From Polaribacter dokdonensis (GTDB taxonomy: Bacteria > Bacteroidota > Bacteroidia > Flavobacteriales > Flavobacteriaceae): a stretch of 64,000 bases of DNA. The stretch covers positions 2,191,501 to 2,255,500 of the forward strand of contig NZ_CP101505.1 in assembly GCF_024362345.1 (NCBI RefSeq), given 5' to 3'. Below, piece by piece: positions 8,322-17,304 of the stretch. Position 1 is the first letter of the stretch. Each line of letters starts with the position of its first letter. A program made the translations under genes and the position numbers. Below the pieces are notes generated by a model. That model did no database searches. It saw nothing but the letters and a program-made list of their open reading frames with translations, and had not been told where the DNA came from.

Positions 8322-8906
8322 TTACAAGTTTGTTAAACGAGCTACGTATTTGCCAATTACATCAAATTCTAGGTTAACAATATCACCAACTTGTAAGGTT
8401 TTAAAAGTAGTGTTTTCCCATGTGTAAGGTATGATAGCTACAGAAAACCCAGATTTTGTAGAATTTACTACAGTTAAACTAACCCCATTTATTGTTATAG
8501 AACCTTTTTCTATAGTAACATTGTTTTTATCAGAATTGTATTCAAAAGTATATACTGTACTTCCATTTTCATCTTTAATGTTTTTACAAACTCCAGTTTC
8601 ATCTACATGACCTTGTACAATATGACCATCTAATCTATCACCCAATTTCATTGCGCGTTCTAGGTTTACAATAGCAGAGGTTTCTAGTTTACCAATATTA
8701 GTTTTGTCTAATGTTTCTTTAATGGCAGTTACAGTATATTCATCATTATTAATATCAACCACAGTTAAGCAAACTCCATTATGAGCCACACTCTGATCAA
8801 TCTTTAACTCTTTTGTAATAGTACTTTCTATAGTTAAATGAACATTTTCTTGCTCTTTAACTACATTTTTTACGGTACCAAGTGTTTCGATTATTCCTGT
8901 AAACAT
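8322..8906 (-). CDS. ribE: Riboflavin synthase, alpha chain
   Basis: This 194-residue protein has the two tandem lumazine-binding repeats of riboflavin synthase. The first starts at the signature MFTGIIETLG and contains VAHNGVCLTV; the second begins near residue 97 (DGHIVQGHVD) and contains ITINGVSLTV. The enzyme dismutates two 6,7-dimethyl-8-ribityllumazine molecules to riboflavin in the cytoplasm. It is divergent from pdxA with a 58-base spacer, so flavin and pyridoxal cofactor genes share a regulatory region. No FMN riboswitch-like structure fits in the short leader. The small zinc protein follows in the same direction. Confidence 0.96.
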   Translation of the reverse strand: MFTGIIETLGTVKNVVKEQENVHLTIESTITKELKIDQSVAHNGVCLTVVDINNDEYTVTAIKETLDKTNIGKLETSAIVNLERAMKLGDRLDGHIVQGHVDETGVCKNIKDENGSTVYTFEYNSDKNNVTIEKGSITINGVSLTVVNSTKSGFSVAIIPYTWENTTFKTLQVGDIVNLEFDVIGKYVARLTNL

Positions 8907-8922
8907 ATCATTAAAAATTAGT

Positions 8923-8930
8923 TACTTTTG
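8923..8930 (+). promoter_or_regulatory. -7 box for pdxA
   Basis: TACTTTTG matches TAnnTTTG and ends 34 bases before the pdxA ATG. Confidence 0.55.
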
Positions 8931-8964
8931 TAGTTACAAAAATAAGCATATTACAAGGTTTACT

Positions 8965-9999
8965 ATGGATAAAACTGATAAAATAATTGTTGGAATTTCA
9001 ATTGGAGATTTAAATGGAATTGGTGTTGAGGTTATATTGAAGACTTTCGAAGACAAAAGAATGTTAGATTTTTGTACGCCTGTTCTTTTTGGAGCCACAA
9101 AAGCTATTTCTTATCATAAAAAAGCTTTGAATTTAGAAACGCCAGTTCATGGTATTACAGCTATCAATCAAATTAACCATAATAAAATAAATGTTTTAAA
9201 TATTTGGAAAGAAGAGGTTAAGATAGAGTTAGGTAAAGCCACCAAAGAATCTGGTAATTTTGCCTTTAAGTCTTTAGAAGCTTCAGTAGAACATTTAAAA
9301 GAAAATAAGATAGATGTGCTAGTAACTGCACCTATTAATAAAGAGAATATTCAATCTGAATTTTTTAAGACTCCAGGTCACACAGAGTACTTAGAAGAAA
9401 AATTAGAAGGCAATAGCCTAATGATTTTAATGACAGATGAATTAAGAATTGGTTTAATTACAGGTCATATTCCAATAGCTAAAGTAGCAGAAACTATTAC
9501 TCCAGATTTAATTAAGAGTAAGGTAGATACAATGTACAATTCTCTAAAACAAGATTTTGGTATCAATAAACCTAAAATTGCAGTATTATCATTAAACCCT
9601 CATTGTGGAGATAATGGAATTATTGGTAAAGAAGATGATGATATTATAAAGCCAACTCTTACAGAAATAGCAGATTCTGGTAAATTAGTTTTTGGACCTT
9701 ATGCTGCAGATGGATTCTTTGGTTCAGAAACCTATAAACAGTTTGATGGAGTTTTGGCTACTTATCATGATCAAGGTTTAGCACCTTTTAAAGCACTGTC
9801 TTTTGGCAAGGGTGTAAACTTTACTGCAGGATTAAGCCATGTAAGAACTTCTCCAGATCATGGAACAGGTTATGATATTGCAGGTAAAAACCAAGCTAAC
9901 TCATCTTCTTTTAAAGAAGCTTTATTTACTGCAATTCAAGTATATAAATCTAGAAAAGATTATAAAGAATTAACGCAAAACCCTTTAAAAGTAAGGTAA
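8965..9999 (+). CDS. pdxA: 4-hydroxythreonine-4-phosphate dehydrogenase
   Basis: This 344-residue metal-dependent dehydrogenase of pyridoxal 5-phosphate synthesis (DXP-dependent branch) oxidises 4-phosphohydroxy-L-threonine using NAD. Recognisable motifs are VGISIGDLNGIGVEV at the N-terminus, TAPINKE, PGHTEYL (metal-ligand His), LNPHCGDNG and YHDQGLAPFK, with a third His in RTSPDHGTGYDIAG. The length is typical. It is transcribed from the shared ribE/pdxA intergenic region and is followed after 83 bases by yceD, which has its own promoter. Confidence 0.96.
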   Translation: MDKTDKIIVGISIGDLNGIGVEVILKTFEDKRMLDFCTPVLFGATKAISYHKKALNLETPVHGITAINQINHNKINVLNIWKEEVKIELGKATKESGNFAFKSLEASVEHLKENKIDVLVTAPINKENIQSEFFKTPGHTEYLEEKLEGNSLMILMTDELRIGLITGHIPIAKVAETITPDLIKSKVDTMYNSLKQDFGINKPKIAVLSLNPHCGDNGIIGKEDDDIIKPTLTEIADSGKLVFGPYAADGFFGSETYKQFDGVLATYHDQGLAPFKALSFGKGVNFTAGLSHVRTSPDHGTGYDIAGKNQANSSSFKEALFTAIQVYKSRKDYKELTQNPLKVR

Positions 10000-10052
10000 T
10001 TTAAAAGTAATTTAATTTTTTAATAAAAATATGGCAGAAATACATTTTTTTG

Positions 10053-10060
10053 TATCTTTG
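10053..10060 (+). promoter_or_regulatory. -7 box for yceD-rpmF
   Basis: TATCTTTG matches TAnnTTTG exactly and ends 22 bases before the ATG at 10083. Confidence 0.6.
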
Positions 10061-10082
10061 CACGCTCAATTGATGTTTGACA

Positions 10083-10619
10083 ATGAAAGACTTAAAACAA
10101 TTCAACATACAGTTTGTAGGATTAAAAGAAGGAAAACATGAGTTCATTTATTCTATTGATAATAAGTTCTTTGAAGCTTTTAATTTTGATGATTACGAAA
10201 GCTCATCTATAAAAGTTTCTTTACATTTTGTAAAAAAAAGCACGTTGTTCGAGCTTACATTTGTAACAGAAGGTACAGTAGAAGTGCCTTGTGACGTTAC
10301 AAATGAGTTGTATCATCAAGAAATAGATTCAGAATTACCTTTAGTTGTAAAGTTTGGTCCTGAGTTTAATGATGATAATGAGGAAATTTTGGTATTACCT
10401 CATGAAGCATACGAATTTAATGTAGCTCAATTCATTTATGAAATGATTGTTTTGGCAGTTCCAAACAAAAGAGTTCATCCTAAAGTATTAGATGGCACAA
10501 TGGAATCTGAAGCATTAGATAAATTAAAAGAACTAGAAATAAAAGAAGAAAAAACTGTAGAAACTACAGACCCAAGATGGGATAAATTAAAGAATTTAAT
10601 AACAGAAAAAAAGACATAA
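10083..10619 (+). CDS. YceD/DUF177-family protein
   Basis: This 178-residue acidic protein belongs to the DUF177/YceD family, which is almost always encoded directly upstream of rpmF. The ATG at 10083 ([11 protein letters not shown]) is preferred to an in-frame TTG six bases upstream. Family features are the central [14 protein letters not shown] with the conserved Cys, and the C-terminal [10 protein letters not shown]. In other bacteria YceD has been linked to 23S rRNA accumulation; I infer a ribosome-related role from family and context. Its stop is followed after one base by the rpmF ATG, so the two are co-transcribed. Confidence 0.88.
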   Translation: MKDLKQFNIQFVGLKEGKHEFIYSIDNKFFEAFNFDDYESSSIKVSLHFVKKSTLFELTFVTEGTVEVPCDVTNELYHQEIDSELPLVVKFGPEFNDDNEEILVLPHEAYEFNVAQFIYEMIVLAVPNKRVHPKVLDGTMESEALDKLKELEIKEEKTVETTDPRWDKLKNLITEKKT

Positions 10620-10620
10620 A

Positions 10621-10815
10621 ATGGCACATCCTAAAAGAAAAATATCTAAAACTAGAAGAGATAAGAGGAGAACACATTATAAAGCATCTGCTCAACAAAT
10701 AGCTACAGATCCAACAACTGGAGAAGCACATTTATATCATAGAGCACATTGGCACGAAGGTAAATTATACTATAGAGGTCAAGTTGTTTTAGAATCTGCA
10801 TCTGCAGAAGCTTAA
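10621..10815 (+). CDS. rpmF: 50S ribosomal protein L32
   Basis: The protein has 64 residues and begins with the family signature [19 protein letters not shown]; the rest is basic with [20 protein letters not shown]. It has none of the four zinc cysteines of C+ type L32, so this is the zinc-independent form. It is translationally coupled to yceD and followed by a strong terminator, so plsX and fabH, which often follow in other bacteria, are not in the same transcript. plsX is absent here. Confidence 0.97.
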   Translation: MAHPKRKISKTRRDKRRTHYKASAQQIATDPTTGEAHLYHRAHWHEGKLYYRGQVVLESASAEA

Positions 10816-10836
10816 AAACTAGCTTATCAAAATATC

Positions 10837-10866
10837 AAAAAACCCTCAATTTTGAGGGTTTTTTTT
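10837..10866 (+). terminator. Terminator after rpmF
   Basis: The stem AACCCTCAA/TTGAGGGTT (10841-10849 with 10852-10860) is extended by A/T pairs and followed by a run of T. Confidence 0.9.
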
Positions 10867-10970
10867 CGTTATTTATCTAAAAACTATCTATTTTGGTGTT
10901 TTTTAGGTAAAACAGTGTTATAATTTTCATTACTTTTGATCCTTCTAAACTTTAGAAATAAACCTTAATT

Positions 10971-11966
10971 ATGACAAAAATGACTGCAGCAATTACAGCA
11001 GTAGGAAAATATGTTCCTGACTACATTCTAACAAATAAGGAGTTAGAAACTTATGTAGATACCAATGACGAATGGATTACGTCTAGAACAGGAATTAAAG
11101 AAAGAAGAATTCTTAAAGGAGAAGGTTTAGGTACATCATACATGGCTATAAAAGCCGCAGAAGATTTACTACAAAAATCGAATACCAAAGCAGAAGACAT
11201 AGATTTATTAATAGTAGCTACAGCAACACCAGATTTACCAGTTGCAGCTACTGCAGCATATGTAGCTAGTAATATAGGTGCAAAAAATGCGTTTTCTTAC
11301 GATTTACAAGCAGCTTGTTCTAGCTTTTTATTTGGAATGTCTACAGCTGCAAGTTACGTAGAGTCAGGTAGATACAAAAAAGTACTTTTAATAGGGGCAG
11401 ATAAAATGTCTTCTATCATAGATTATAGTGATAGAGCAACATGTATTATTTTTGGAGATGGAGCAGGTGCAGCATTATTTGAACCTAATGAAGAAGGTAA
11501 TGGTTTGCAAGATGAATTTTTAAGAAGTGATGGAATTGGAAGAGATTTCTTAAGAATTGAAGCTGGTGGGTCAATCTTACCTCCATCTGAAGAAACTGTA
11601 AAGAACAAACAACATTTCGTACATCAAGAAGGTAAAACTGTATTTAAATATGCTGTTTCGAATATGGCAGATGTATCAGAAAAAATGCTAACTAGAAACA
11701 ATCTTAAAGAAGAAGATATACAATGGTTAGTACCACATCAAGCTAATAAAAGAATTATAGAAGCTACAGCAAATAGAGTAGGTGTAGGTTCTGATAAAGT
11801 AATGATGAATATTCATAAGTATGGTAATACTACATCAGCTACTTTACCTTTATTATTAGCAGATTACGAAAATCAATTAAAAAAAGGAGATAACTTAATT
11901 TTTGCCGCTTTTGGTGGTGGTTTCACATGGGGAGCCATTTACCTAAAATGGGCGTATAATTCTTAA
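10971..11966 (+). CDS. fabH: Beta-ketoacyl-ACP synthase III
   Basis: This 331-residue thiolase-fold enzyme starts fatty-acid synthesis by condensing acyl-CoA with malonyl-ACP. The catalytic triad is visible: Cys116 (QAACSSF), His256 (VPHQANKR) and Asn286 (YGNTTSAT). The C-terminal glycine-rich FAAFGGGFTWG is typical. The start at 10971 (MTKMTAA) is used; the ATG at 10980 is an alternative three residues later. It leads a likely fabH-accB-accC operon with gaps of 25 and 74 bases, linking malonyl-CoA production to chain initiation. A predicted terminator separates it from rpmF. Confidence 0.97.
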   Translation: MTKMTAAITAVGKYVPDYILTNKELETYVDTNDEWITSRTGIKERRILKGEGLGTSYMAIKAAEDLLQKSNTKAEDIDLLIVATATPDLPVAATAAYVASNIGAKNAFSYDLQAACSSFLFGMSTAASYVESGRYKKVLLIGADKMSSIIDYSDRATCIIFGDGAGAALFEPNEEGNGLQDEFLRSDGIGRDFLRIEAGGSILPPSEETVKNKQHFVHQEGKTVFKYAVSNMADVSEKMLTRNNLKEEDIQWLVPHQANKRIIEATANRVGVGSDKVMMNIHKYGNTTSATLPLLLADYENQLKKGDNLIFAAFGGGFTWGAIYLKWAYNS

Positions 11967-11991
11967 TAACAAAAACTAAACAGTAAGAAGT

Positions 11992-12474
11992 ATGGACATT
12001 AAAGAGATTCAAAATCTTATAAAATTTGTAGCAAAATCTGGCGCAAGCGAGGTAAAGTTAGAAATGGAAGATGTAAAAATTACAATTAAAACTGGTACAG
12101 GTAAAACAGAAACTACTATTGTACAAGCAGCACCAATGGCAGCAATGCCTCAAGCAGCAGCACCTGCTCCTGTAGCAGCAGCACCTGCAGCTGAGCCAGC
12201 AGCACCTGCAGTAGCTAGTAATGAGGAAGATAAATACATTGTTGTAAAATCTCCAATTATTGGAACATTTTACAGAAAACCAGCTCCAGACAAACCAAAT
12301 TTTGTAGAAGTTGGTTCAGATATTAATACAGGAGATACAGTTTGTGTTATTGAAGCAATGAAATTATTTAATGAAATTGAATCTGAAGTTTCAGGAAAAA
12401 TCGTTAAGGTTTTAGTTGATGATTCATCACCTGTAGAATTTGATCAGCCATTATTTTTAGTTGATCCTTCTTAA
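11992..12474 (+). CDS. accB: Acetyl-CoA carboxylase biotin carboxyl carrier protein
   Basis: This 160-residue protein has a short N-terminal dimerisation region, an Ala/Pro-rich flexible linker at about 45-78, and a C-terminal biotinyl domain with the biotinylation motif EAMKLFNEIES; Lys124 is the biotin site. It carries CO2 between biotin carboxylase and the carboxyltransferase subunits. It lies between fabH and accC in the same direction. The linker DNA is repetitive and unusually GC-rich for the window because of Ala codons. Confidence 0.97.
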   Translation: MDIKEIQNLIKFVAKSGASEVKLEMEDVKITIKTGTGKTETTIVQAAPMAAMPQAAAPAPVAAAPAAEPAAPAVASNEEDKYIVVKSPIIGTFYRKPAPDKPNFVEVGSDINTGDTVCVIEAMKLFNEIESEVSGKIVKVLVDDSSPVEFDQPLFLVDPS

Positions 12475-12548
12475 ATATTGAGTTTATTTTAGAGTTATAG
12501 ATTATTTACTAACTCCCCTTAAAACTCATAATTCAAAATTATTATACG

Positions 12549-13889
12549 ATGTTTAAAAAAATATTAATTGCAAACAGAGGAGAAATAGCCTTACGTGTTA
12601 TTAGAACCTGTAAAGAAATGGGTATAAAAACTGTTGCAGTATACTCTAAGGCTGATGCTGAAAGTTTGCATGTTAGATTTGCAGACGAAGCAGTTTGTAT
12701 TGGACCAGCTCCAAGTAGCGAATCTTATTTAAAAATGTCTAATATCATAGCAGCAGCAGAAATTACAAATGCAGATGCTATTCATCCTGGGTATGGTTTT
12801 TTATCTGAAAATGCTAAATTTTCTAATTTATGTGAAGAGCACAATATTAAATTTATTGGTGCCTCAGGTAAAATGATAGATCAAATGGGTGATAAAGCAA
12901 ACGCTAAATCTACCATGATTGCAGCTGGTGTACCTTGTGTACCAGGATCTGAAGGAGTTATTAAAGACTTTGAAGAGTGTGAAAAACTTGCTGTTGAAAC
13001 AGGTTACCCAGTAATGCTTAAAGCTTCTGCAGGAGGTGGAGGTAAAGGTATGAGAGCTGTTTGGAAATCAGAAGATTTAAAAGATGCTTGGGATTCTGCA
13101 AGACAAGAAAGTAAAGCCGCTTTTGGTAATGACGATATGTATATGGAGAAGCTTATTGAAGAGCCAAGACATATAGAAATACAAGTGGTTGGTGATTCTT
13201 TTGGTAAAGCTTGTCATTTATCAGAAAGAGATTGTTCTGTTCAAAGACGTCATCAAAAATTAACAGAAGAAACACCTTCTCCATTCATGACAGATGAATT
13301 AAGAGATAAAATGGGTGAAGCTGCTGTAAAAGCTGCAGAATTCATTGGATATGAAGGTGCTGGAACAGTAGAGTTTTTGGTAGATAAGCACAGAAATTTC
13401 TACTTCATGGAAATGAATACAAGAATTCAAGTAGAGCACCCAATTACTGAAGAAGTTGTAAACTACGATTTAATTCGTGAGCAAATTTTAGTAGCTGCAG
13501 GTGTGCCAATTTCTGGTAAAAACTATTATCCACAGTTACATTCTATAGAATGTAGAATTAATGCAGAAGATCCTCATAATAACTTTAGACCTGCTCCAGG
13601 TAAAATTACGGTTTTACATACTCCAGGAGGTCATGGAGTAAGAATGGATACACATGTATATGCTGGTTATATGATACCACCAAATTACGATTCTATGATT
13701 GCTAAATTAATTGTAACCGCTCAAACAAGAGAAGAAGCAATTAATAAAATGAAAAGAGCATTAGATGAATTTGTAATTGAAGGTGTAAAAACAACAATAC
13801 CTTTCCATAGACAGTTAATGGATCATCCAGATTATGTTTCTGGTAATTATACTACTAAATTTATGGAAGATTTTGAAATGAAAGCTTAA
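12549..13889 (+). CDS. accC: Acetyl-CoA carboxylase, biotin carboxylase subunit
   Basis: This 446-residue ATP-grasp enzyme carboxylates the biotin on AccB. It begins [17 protein letters not shown], has the biotin carboxylase motif [11 protein letters not shown], the ATP-grasp glycine loop [12 protein letters not shown], the metal and substrate region [13 protein letters not shown], and EERHI-like [10 protein letters not shown]. The length matches the usual 445-450 residues. A 74-base gap after accB contains no hairpin, so co-transcription is expected. The carboxyltransferase genes accA and accD are not in the window. A strong terminator follows. Confidence 0.97.
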   Translation: MFKKILIANRGEIALRVIRTCKEMGIKTVAVYSKADAESLHVRFADEAVCIGPAPSSESYLKMSNIIAAAEITNADAIHPGYGFLSENAKFSNLCEEHNIKFIGASGKMIDQMGDKANAKSTMIAAGVPCVPGSEGVIKDFEECEKLAVETGYPVMLKASAGGGGKGMRAVWKSEDLKDAWDSARQESKAAFGNDDMYMEKLIEEPRHIEIQVVGDSFGKACHLSERDCSVQRRHQKLTEETPSPFMTDELRDKMGEAAVKAAEFIGYEGAGTVEFLVDKHRNFYFMEMNTRIQVEHPITEEVVNYDLIREQILVAAGVPISGKNYYPQLHSIECRINAEDPHNNFRPAPGKITVLHTPGGHGVRMDTHVYAGYMIPPNYDSMIAKLIVTAQTREEAINKMKRALDEFVIEGVKTTIPFHRQLMDHPDYVSGNYTTKFMEDFEMKA

Positions 13890-13914
13890 TTGCAATTTCA
13901 GATATATATAAGAA

Positions 13915-13947
13915 AAAGAGCATACCTAGTGTATGCTCTTTTTTTTT
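13915..13947 (+). terminator. Terminator after accC
   Basis: The stem GAGCATAC/GTATGCTC (13918-13925 with 13931-13938) has a 5-nt loop, flanking A/T pairs and a nine-base T run. Confidence 0.92.
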
Positions 13948-13973
13948 ATCTTTAGATCAAATAAAACTAGAAC

Positions 13974-14423
13974 ATGAAGATTGATGGAATTGATAAAATA
14001 ATCATCAAAAGATTAGTAAAAGATGCTAGAACTCCTATTTTGAGTATTGCAAGAGAAGTAGGTATTTCTGGAGCAGCCATTCATCAAAGATTAAAAAAAT
14101 TAGAGAAATCAAAGCTAATTGATGGTTATAAGATGGTCATTAACCCAAGATCTCTAGGATATACAACCACAGCTTTTGTAGGTATATTTTTAGATTCATC
14201 TAGCCTTTATTCATCTGCCATAAAAAGATTAAAAGATATACCAGAAATTGTAGAAAGCCACTATACAACTGGTAATTATGCTGTTTTTATCAAAATTTTA
14301 TGTAAGAATAATGAAGACTTAATGCACCTTTTAAATAAAGATATTCAAAATATTAAAGGAGTATCTAGAACAGAAACGTTTATCTCATTAGATCAGCAAA
14401 TTAGTAGACAGATAAGTATTTAA
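13974..14423 (+). CDS. Lrp/AsnC-family transcriptional regulator
   Basis: This 149-residue protein has an N-terminal winged HTH (about residues 3-63: DKIIIKRLVKDARTPILSIA, VGISGAAIHQRLKKLEKSKLI) and a C-terminal AsnC/RAM ligand domain (about 70-145: TTAFVGIFL, VVESHY-like IVESHYTTGNYAVFIKI, TETFISL). Such proteins sense amino acids or related metabolites and form octamers on DNA. The target is not evident: it stands alone between the accC terminator and the receiver cluster. A TATCTTTA box about 25 bases upstream of the ATG is a plausible promoter. Confidence 0.93.
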   Translation: MKIDGIDKIIIKRLVKDARTPILSIAREVGISGAAIHQRLKKLEKSKLIDGYKMVINPRSLGYTTTAFVGIFLDSSSLYSSAIKRLKDIPEIVESHYTTGNYAVFIKILCKNNEDLMHLLNKDIQNIKGVSRTETFISLDQQISRQISI

Positions 14424-14542
14424 AAATTGAAATTTAACTTCAAAATTGTCTCACTTAAGGGTTTTGAGGCACATTTTATTAAATAATAATTGATTATCTA
14501 AAAATTTTAGTTGATTTTTACATACCCATAAACACGCCAAAC

Positions 14543-14944
14543 ATGAAATCTTTATCGATACTTTTTATAGATGATGACGAAATTGAAAGATTAAAGTTTA
14601 AAAAGGTATGTAATGAGTTTAATGCTAGCAATACTATTTTAGAAGCAGAAAATGGTAAACAAGCACTAGCATTAGTTAATGAGAATAACCCCACTTTCGA
14701 TTTAATTATATCTGATTTAAACATGCCAGTAATGGATGGATTTCAATTTTTGGCAGAGCTAAAAAAGAACTCTACCCTTAAAAGAATTCCTATAGTTATT
14801 ATATCATCTTTAGATGATAAAGAAACTATACAACAATGTTATGATTTAGGAATATCTAGCTACTTCAAAAAGTCAGAGCAATTTTCTAAACACAAAAGTA
14901 ATTTAATATCTATATTAGATTACTGGCAAAAAGTAGTTTTATAA
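14543..14944 (+). CDS. Single-domain response regulator (CheY-like receiver)
   Basis: This 133-residue protein consists of one receiver domain. Acidic residues Asp10-Asp12 (FIDDDE), the phospho-acceptor Asp58 (LIISDLNMPVMDG), the Ser of IVIISS and the Lys of SYFKKS are all present, so it should be phosphorylatable. No output domain is fused. It is followed after 45 bases by an HPt protein and then a LytTR response regulator, which suggests a phosphotransfer chain. The cognate kinase is not nearby. Confidence 0.93.
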   Translation: MKSLSILFIDDDEIERLKFKKVCNEFNASNTILEAENGKQALALVNENNPTFDLIISDLNMPVMDGFQFLAELKKNSTLKRIPIVIISSLDDKETIQQCYDLGISSYFKKSEQFSKHKSNLISILDYWQKVVL

Positions 14945-14989
14945 ATTCTATATTTTTAGTAAATTAGAGGTACAAATCAAAAACTTAGA

Positions 14990-15304
14990 ATGGAGCAACC
15001 AAACCTGTCCTTAATCAAAGAAATTGCTGGTAATGACAAGGATTTTCAAAACAGTATTTTTAGTATTCTAAAGAAAGAATTTCCTTTAGAGAGAGATTTG
15101 TATATAGAAAACTTTGGCGCAAAAGATTATGCAAAAGCATCTGATGATGTGCATAAACTTAAACATAAAATAAGTTTACTAGGCCTAGCTCAAGGTTTTG
15201 AAATTGCTACAAAATATGAGAAAGAATTAAGAGATAATAATACTGATTTGCATGTTACTTTTGTTCAGGTTTTAGACAAAATGGATGCATATTTAAACAA
15301 ATAA
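14990..15304 (+). CDS. Histidine phosphotransfer (HPt) domain protein
   Basis: This 104-residue, all-helical protein has the HPt signature DDVHKLKHKISLLGL; His55 is the expected phosphorylated residue and Lys58 the usual conserved basic residue (family HxLK). It has no other domain and no membrane segment. It probably shuttles phosphate between the adjacent single receiver and the LytTR regulator, or from an unlinked hybrid kinase. Spacing is 45 bases to the gene before and 13 bases to the gene after, so the three are probably one transcript. Confidence 0.82.
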   Translation: MEQPNLSLIKEIAGNDKDFQNSIFSILKKEFPLERDLYIENFGAKDYAKASDDVHKLKHKISLLGLAQGFEIATKYEKELRDNNTDLHVTFVQVLDKMDAYLNK

Positions 15305-15317
15305 CTGTTTTTTTTAG

Positions 15318-16025
15318 ATGAAAAATATGAACTGTATAATAATTGATGATGATGAAACTGCAAGGTTAATTATAAAGCAACATTGTATAAACTCAGAAAA
15401 AATAGTTGTACTAGATGAGTTTTCATCAGCAATAGAAGCAATAAAATATTTAAATACAGCAAAAGTAGATTTGGTTTATTTAGATATTCATATGCCTTCT
15501 TTCTCAGGATTTGATTTTATTCAAACACTAAAAAATCCACCTAAAATTGTTTTAACAACGAGTGATAAAAACTTAGCAATAGAAGCTTTTGAATTTAAAA
15601 GTGTTGTAGACTACTTGTTAAAACCTATCACAAAAGAAAGATTTACCAAATCATTAGAAAAAATAGAATCGTTATCAGTTTCTGAAGATCCTCAAAGTGA
15701 GATAAAAACAAATTCGGAATTCTTATTTGTTAGTGTTGATAGACGTTTGGTTAAAATAAATATCTCAGATATTTATTTAATAGAAGCCAAAGGCGATTAC
15801 ATTAATATTAAAACAAATGAGAAGAATTACATTGTTCATTCAACCTTAAAGAAAATAGAAGATAAATTGCCATCTGAAAACTTTTTTAAAGTACATAGGT
15901 CATTTATTATTAATACTGCAGAAATAGTTGATATTGAAGACAATACAGTTTTAGTTCGTAAAGATGTAGTACCTGTTAGTAGGTCTAATAAAAGCGAATT
16001 AATGAATAAGCTTAATCTATTATAA
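15318..16025 (+). CDS. LytTR-family response regulator
   Basis: This 235-residue regulator has an N-terminal receiver (about 4-122; Asp10-12 and phospho-acceptor Asp56 in VYLDIHMPSFSG, with DYLLKPI near the end) and a C-terminal LytTR DNA-binding domain (about 135-235; DIYLIEAKGDYINI, FFKVHRSFIINTAEI). LytTR regulators bind direct repeats in promoters and often control envelope or secretion genes. A start at 15327 (second Met) is possible. It is the output end of the receiver-HPt-LytTR cluster. No target site can be named from sequence. Confidence 0.93.
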   Translation: MKNMNCIIIDDDETARLIIKQHCINSEKIVVLDEFSSAIEAIKYLNTAKVDLVYLDIHMPSFSGFDFIQTLKNPPKIVLTTSDKNLAIEAFEFKSVVDYLLKPITKERFTKSLEKIESLSVSEDPQSEIKTNSEFLFVSVDRRLVKINISDIYLIEAKGDYINIKTNEKNYIVHSTLKKIEDKLPSENFFKVHRSFIINTAEIVDIEDNTVLVRKDVVPVSRSNKSELMNKLNLL

Positions 16026-16258
16026 AATTCATTTCGTCGACACTTATTGTTCATTCATCGAATGAAAAAGCTCAATAATCGAACGTAAATATTCATGGAA
16101 TTAAATAGTTTTAAATTGAAGAAATATAACAATTATAAGTTGGGGGATTTATAAATTGTATTAATTGGAGCTGGTTTTTTAACCAGCTCTTTTTTATTAC
16201 CCAATTTCTTAAATTGAAAAACAATATTTTTGTTGCTAACTAATTAATAATAAGAACT
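16026..16258. other. Gene-free stretch between the LytTR regulator and a DMT transporter
   Basis: This stretch holds a small hairpin (TTCATTC/GAATGAA, 16050-16066) directly after the regulator, then about 100 bases without a credible ORF but ending in the run GTTGGGGGATT. The predicted terminator at 16168-16195 is 140 bases past the stop codon, so the region could be a long 3-prime UTR or a small RNA. No promoter match decides this. Confidence 0.3.
16168..16195 (+). terminator. Terminator after the LytTR cluster
   Basis: A perfect 9-bp stem GAGCTGGTT/AACCAGCTC with a TTTT loop is followed by a T run. Confidence 0.9.
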
Positions 16259-17104
16259 GTGAAATCTAATAAACCTATATTCTATATGATTTTTAGCGTA
16301 ATTGCTTTTGCGTTAATGAGTTCTTTTGTTAAATATTTAAGTGATTTTAATGTGTATCAAATTGTTTTTTTTAGATCAATTGGTACTCTCTTTTTTACAG
16401 TTCCCCTAATTGTTAAAAACAAAATTTCATTTCTTGGGAATAAAAAGAAATGGTTATTTGCAAGAGGATTATTGGGTGTAATTTCTTTAACCTGCTTTTT
16501 TCAATCATTAAATTATTTACCTGTAGGCACAGCAGTTTCTTTAAGGTACGTAGCACCAATATTTGCAGCTATATTTGCTCTTATCTTTCTTAAAGAGAAG
16601 ATCAAACCAATTCAATGGTGTTTGTTTTTTATAGCTTTTGTTGGTGTATTAATTATAAAAGGTTTTGGAGCAGATGTAAATTACATAGGTTTAGTATTTG
16701 TTTTACTCTCAGCAGTTTTCTTGGGTTTAATTTTTGTGGTTATTCGTAAAATAGGCCCTTCAGAAAACCCTTTGGTTATTATTAATTATTTTATGGTAAT
16801 GGCTTTTGTTTTTGGTGGGTTAATGAGTATTCCCTATTGGAGAAATCCTACCTCAATTGAGTTACTATTATTTTTAAGTACAGGTGTTTTGGGTTATGTT
16901 GGGCAATTATACATGACCAAAGCTTTCCAAGCACAAGAAACTAATTTAATTGCACCTATAAAGTATCTAGAAGTGGTAATTACCATTTTAATTGGCGCTT
17001 TTTGGTTTGGTGAAATTTATAATTCATGGACAATTTTTGGGATTCTTCTTATTGTATCTGGGTTGATTTATAATATTTATGTAAAGCAAAATGATACCAA
17101 ATAA
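16259..17104 (+). CDS. DMT-superfamily (EamA) transporter
   Basis: This 281-residue polytopic membrane protein has about ten hydrophobic helices arranged as two EamA repeats (roughly 5-135 and 145-272). Signatures include the first-repeat end LPVGTAVSLRYVAPIFAAIFA with FLKEKI, and the second-repeat end APIKYLEVVITILIGAFWF. EamA proteins export amino acids, nucleotide sugars or other metabolites; the substrate cannot be read. The start is GTG at 16259 (encoding MKSNKP); no ATG occurs before the first helix. It is a single gene after a terminator and before the minus-strand tRNA. Confidence 0.85.
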   Translation: MKSNKPIFYMIFSVIAFALMSSFVKYLSDFNVYQIVFFRSIGTLFFTVPLIVKNKISFLGNKKKWLFARGLLGVISLTCFFQSLNYLPVGTAVSLRYVAPIFAAIFALIFLKEKIKPIQWCLFFIAFVGVLIIKGFGADVNYIGLVFVLLSAVFLGLIFVVIRKIGPSENPLVIINYFMVMAFVFGGLMSIPYWRNPTSIELLLFLSTGVLGYVGQLYMTKAFQAQETNLIAPIKYLEVVITILIGAFWFGEIYNSWTIFGILLIVSGLIYNIYVKQNDTK

Positions 17105-17139
17105 AAATCCTTCAAAACCAGCTAGATTTTAAAGGATTT
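17105..17139 (-). terminator. Probable terminator of tRNA-Leu
   Basis: The stem AAATCCTT/AAGGATTT (17105-17112 with 17132-17139) has an 18-nt loop. On the minus strand it directly follows the tRNA and leads into TTTTTATTT. It may also end the DMT transporter transcript. Confidence 0.55.
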
Positions 17140-17141
17140 CG

Positions 17142-17223
17142 TACTCAAGGTGGGAATCGAACCCACACTCTCGAAAGAACTGGATTTTGAATCCAGCGCG
17201 TCTACCAATTCCGCCACTTGAGC
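17142..17223 (-). tRNA. tRNA-Leu (anticodon CAA)
   Basis: The minus strand folds into a class II tRNA of 82 nt. Acceptor stem GCTCAAG pairs with CTTGAGT with a G-U pair at 1-72. There is a D arm with GGTAGACGC, and anticodon stem CTGGA/TCCAG around loop TTCAAAA, so the anticodon is CAA (reads UUG). A 13-nt long variable arm and T arm GTGGG/CCCAC with TTCGATT follow. The long variable arm and the anticodon both fit leucine. The CCA end is not encoded. It stands alone between the DMT transporter and prs. Confidence 0.95.
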
Positions 17224-17304
17224 ATTTAATAGAGAATGCAAATCTACTAATAATATTTAGTTTTTAAAGTGAAAATTTTAATTTCAAACTCGATAAATAA
17301 TTTC

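Noticed and set aside
8907..8964. FMN riboswitch upstream of ribE
   Set aside because: The 58-base divergent spacer is too short for the RFN element and shows none of its conserved stems.
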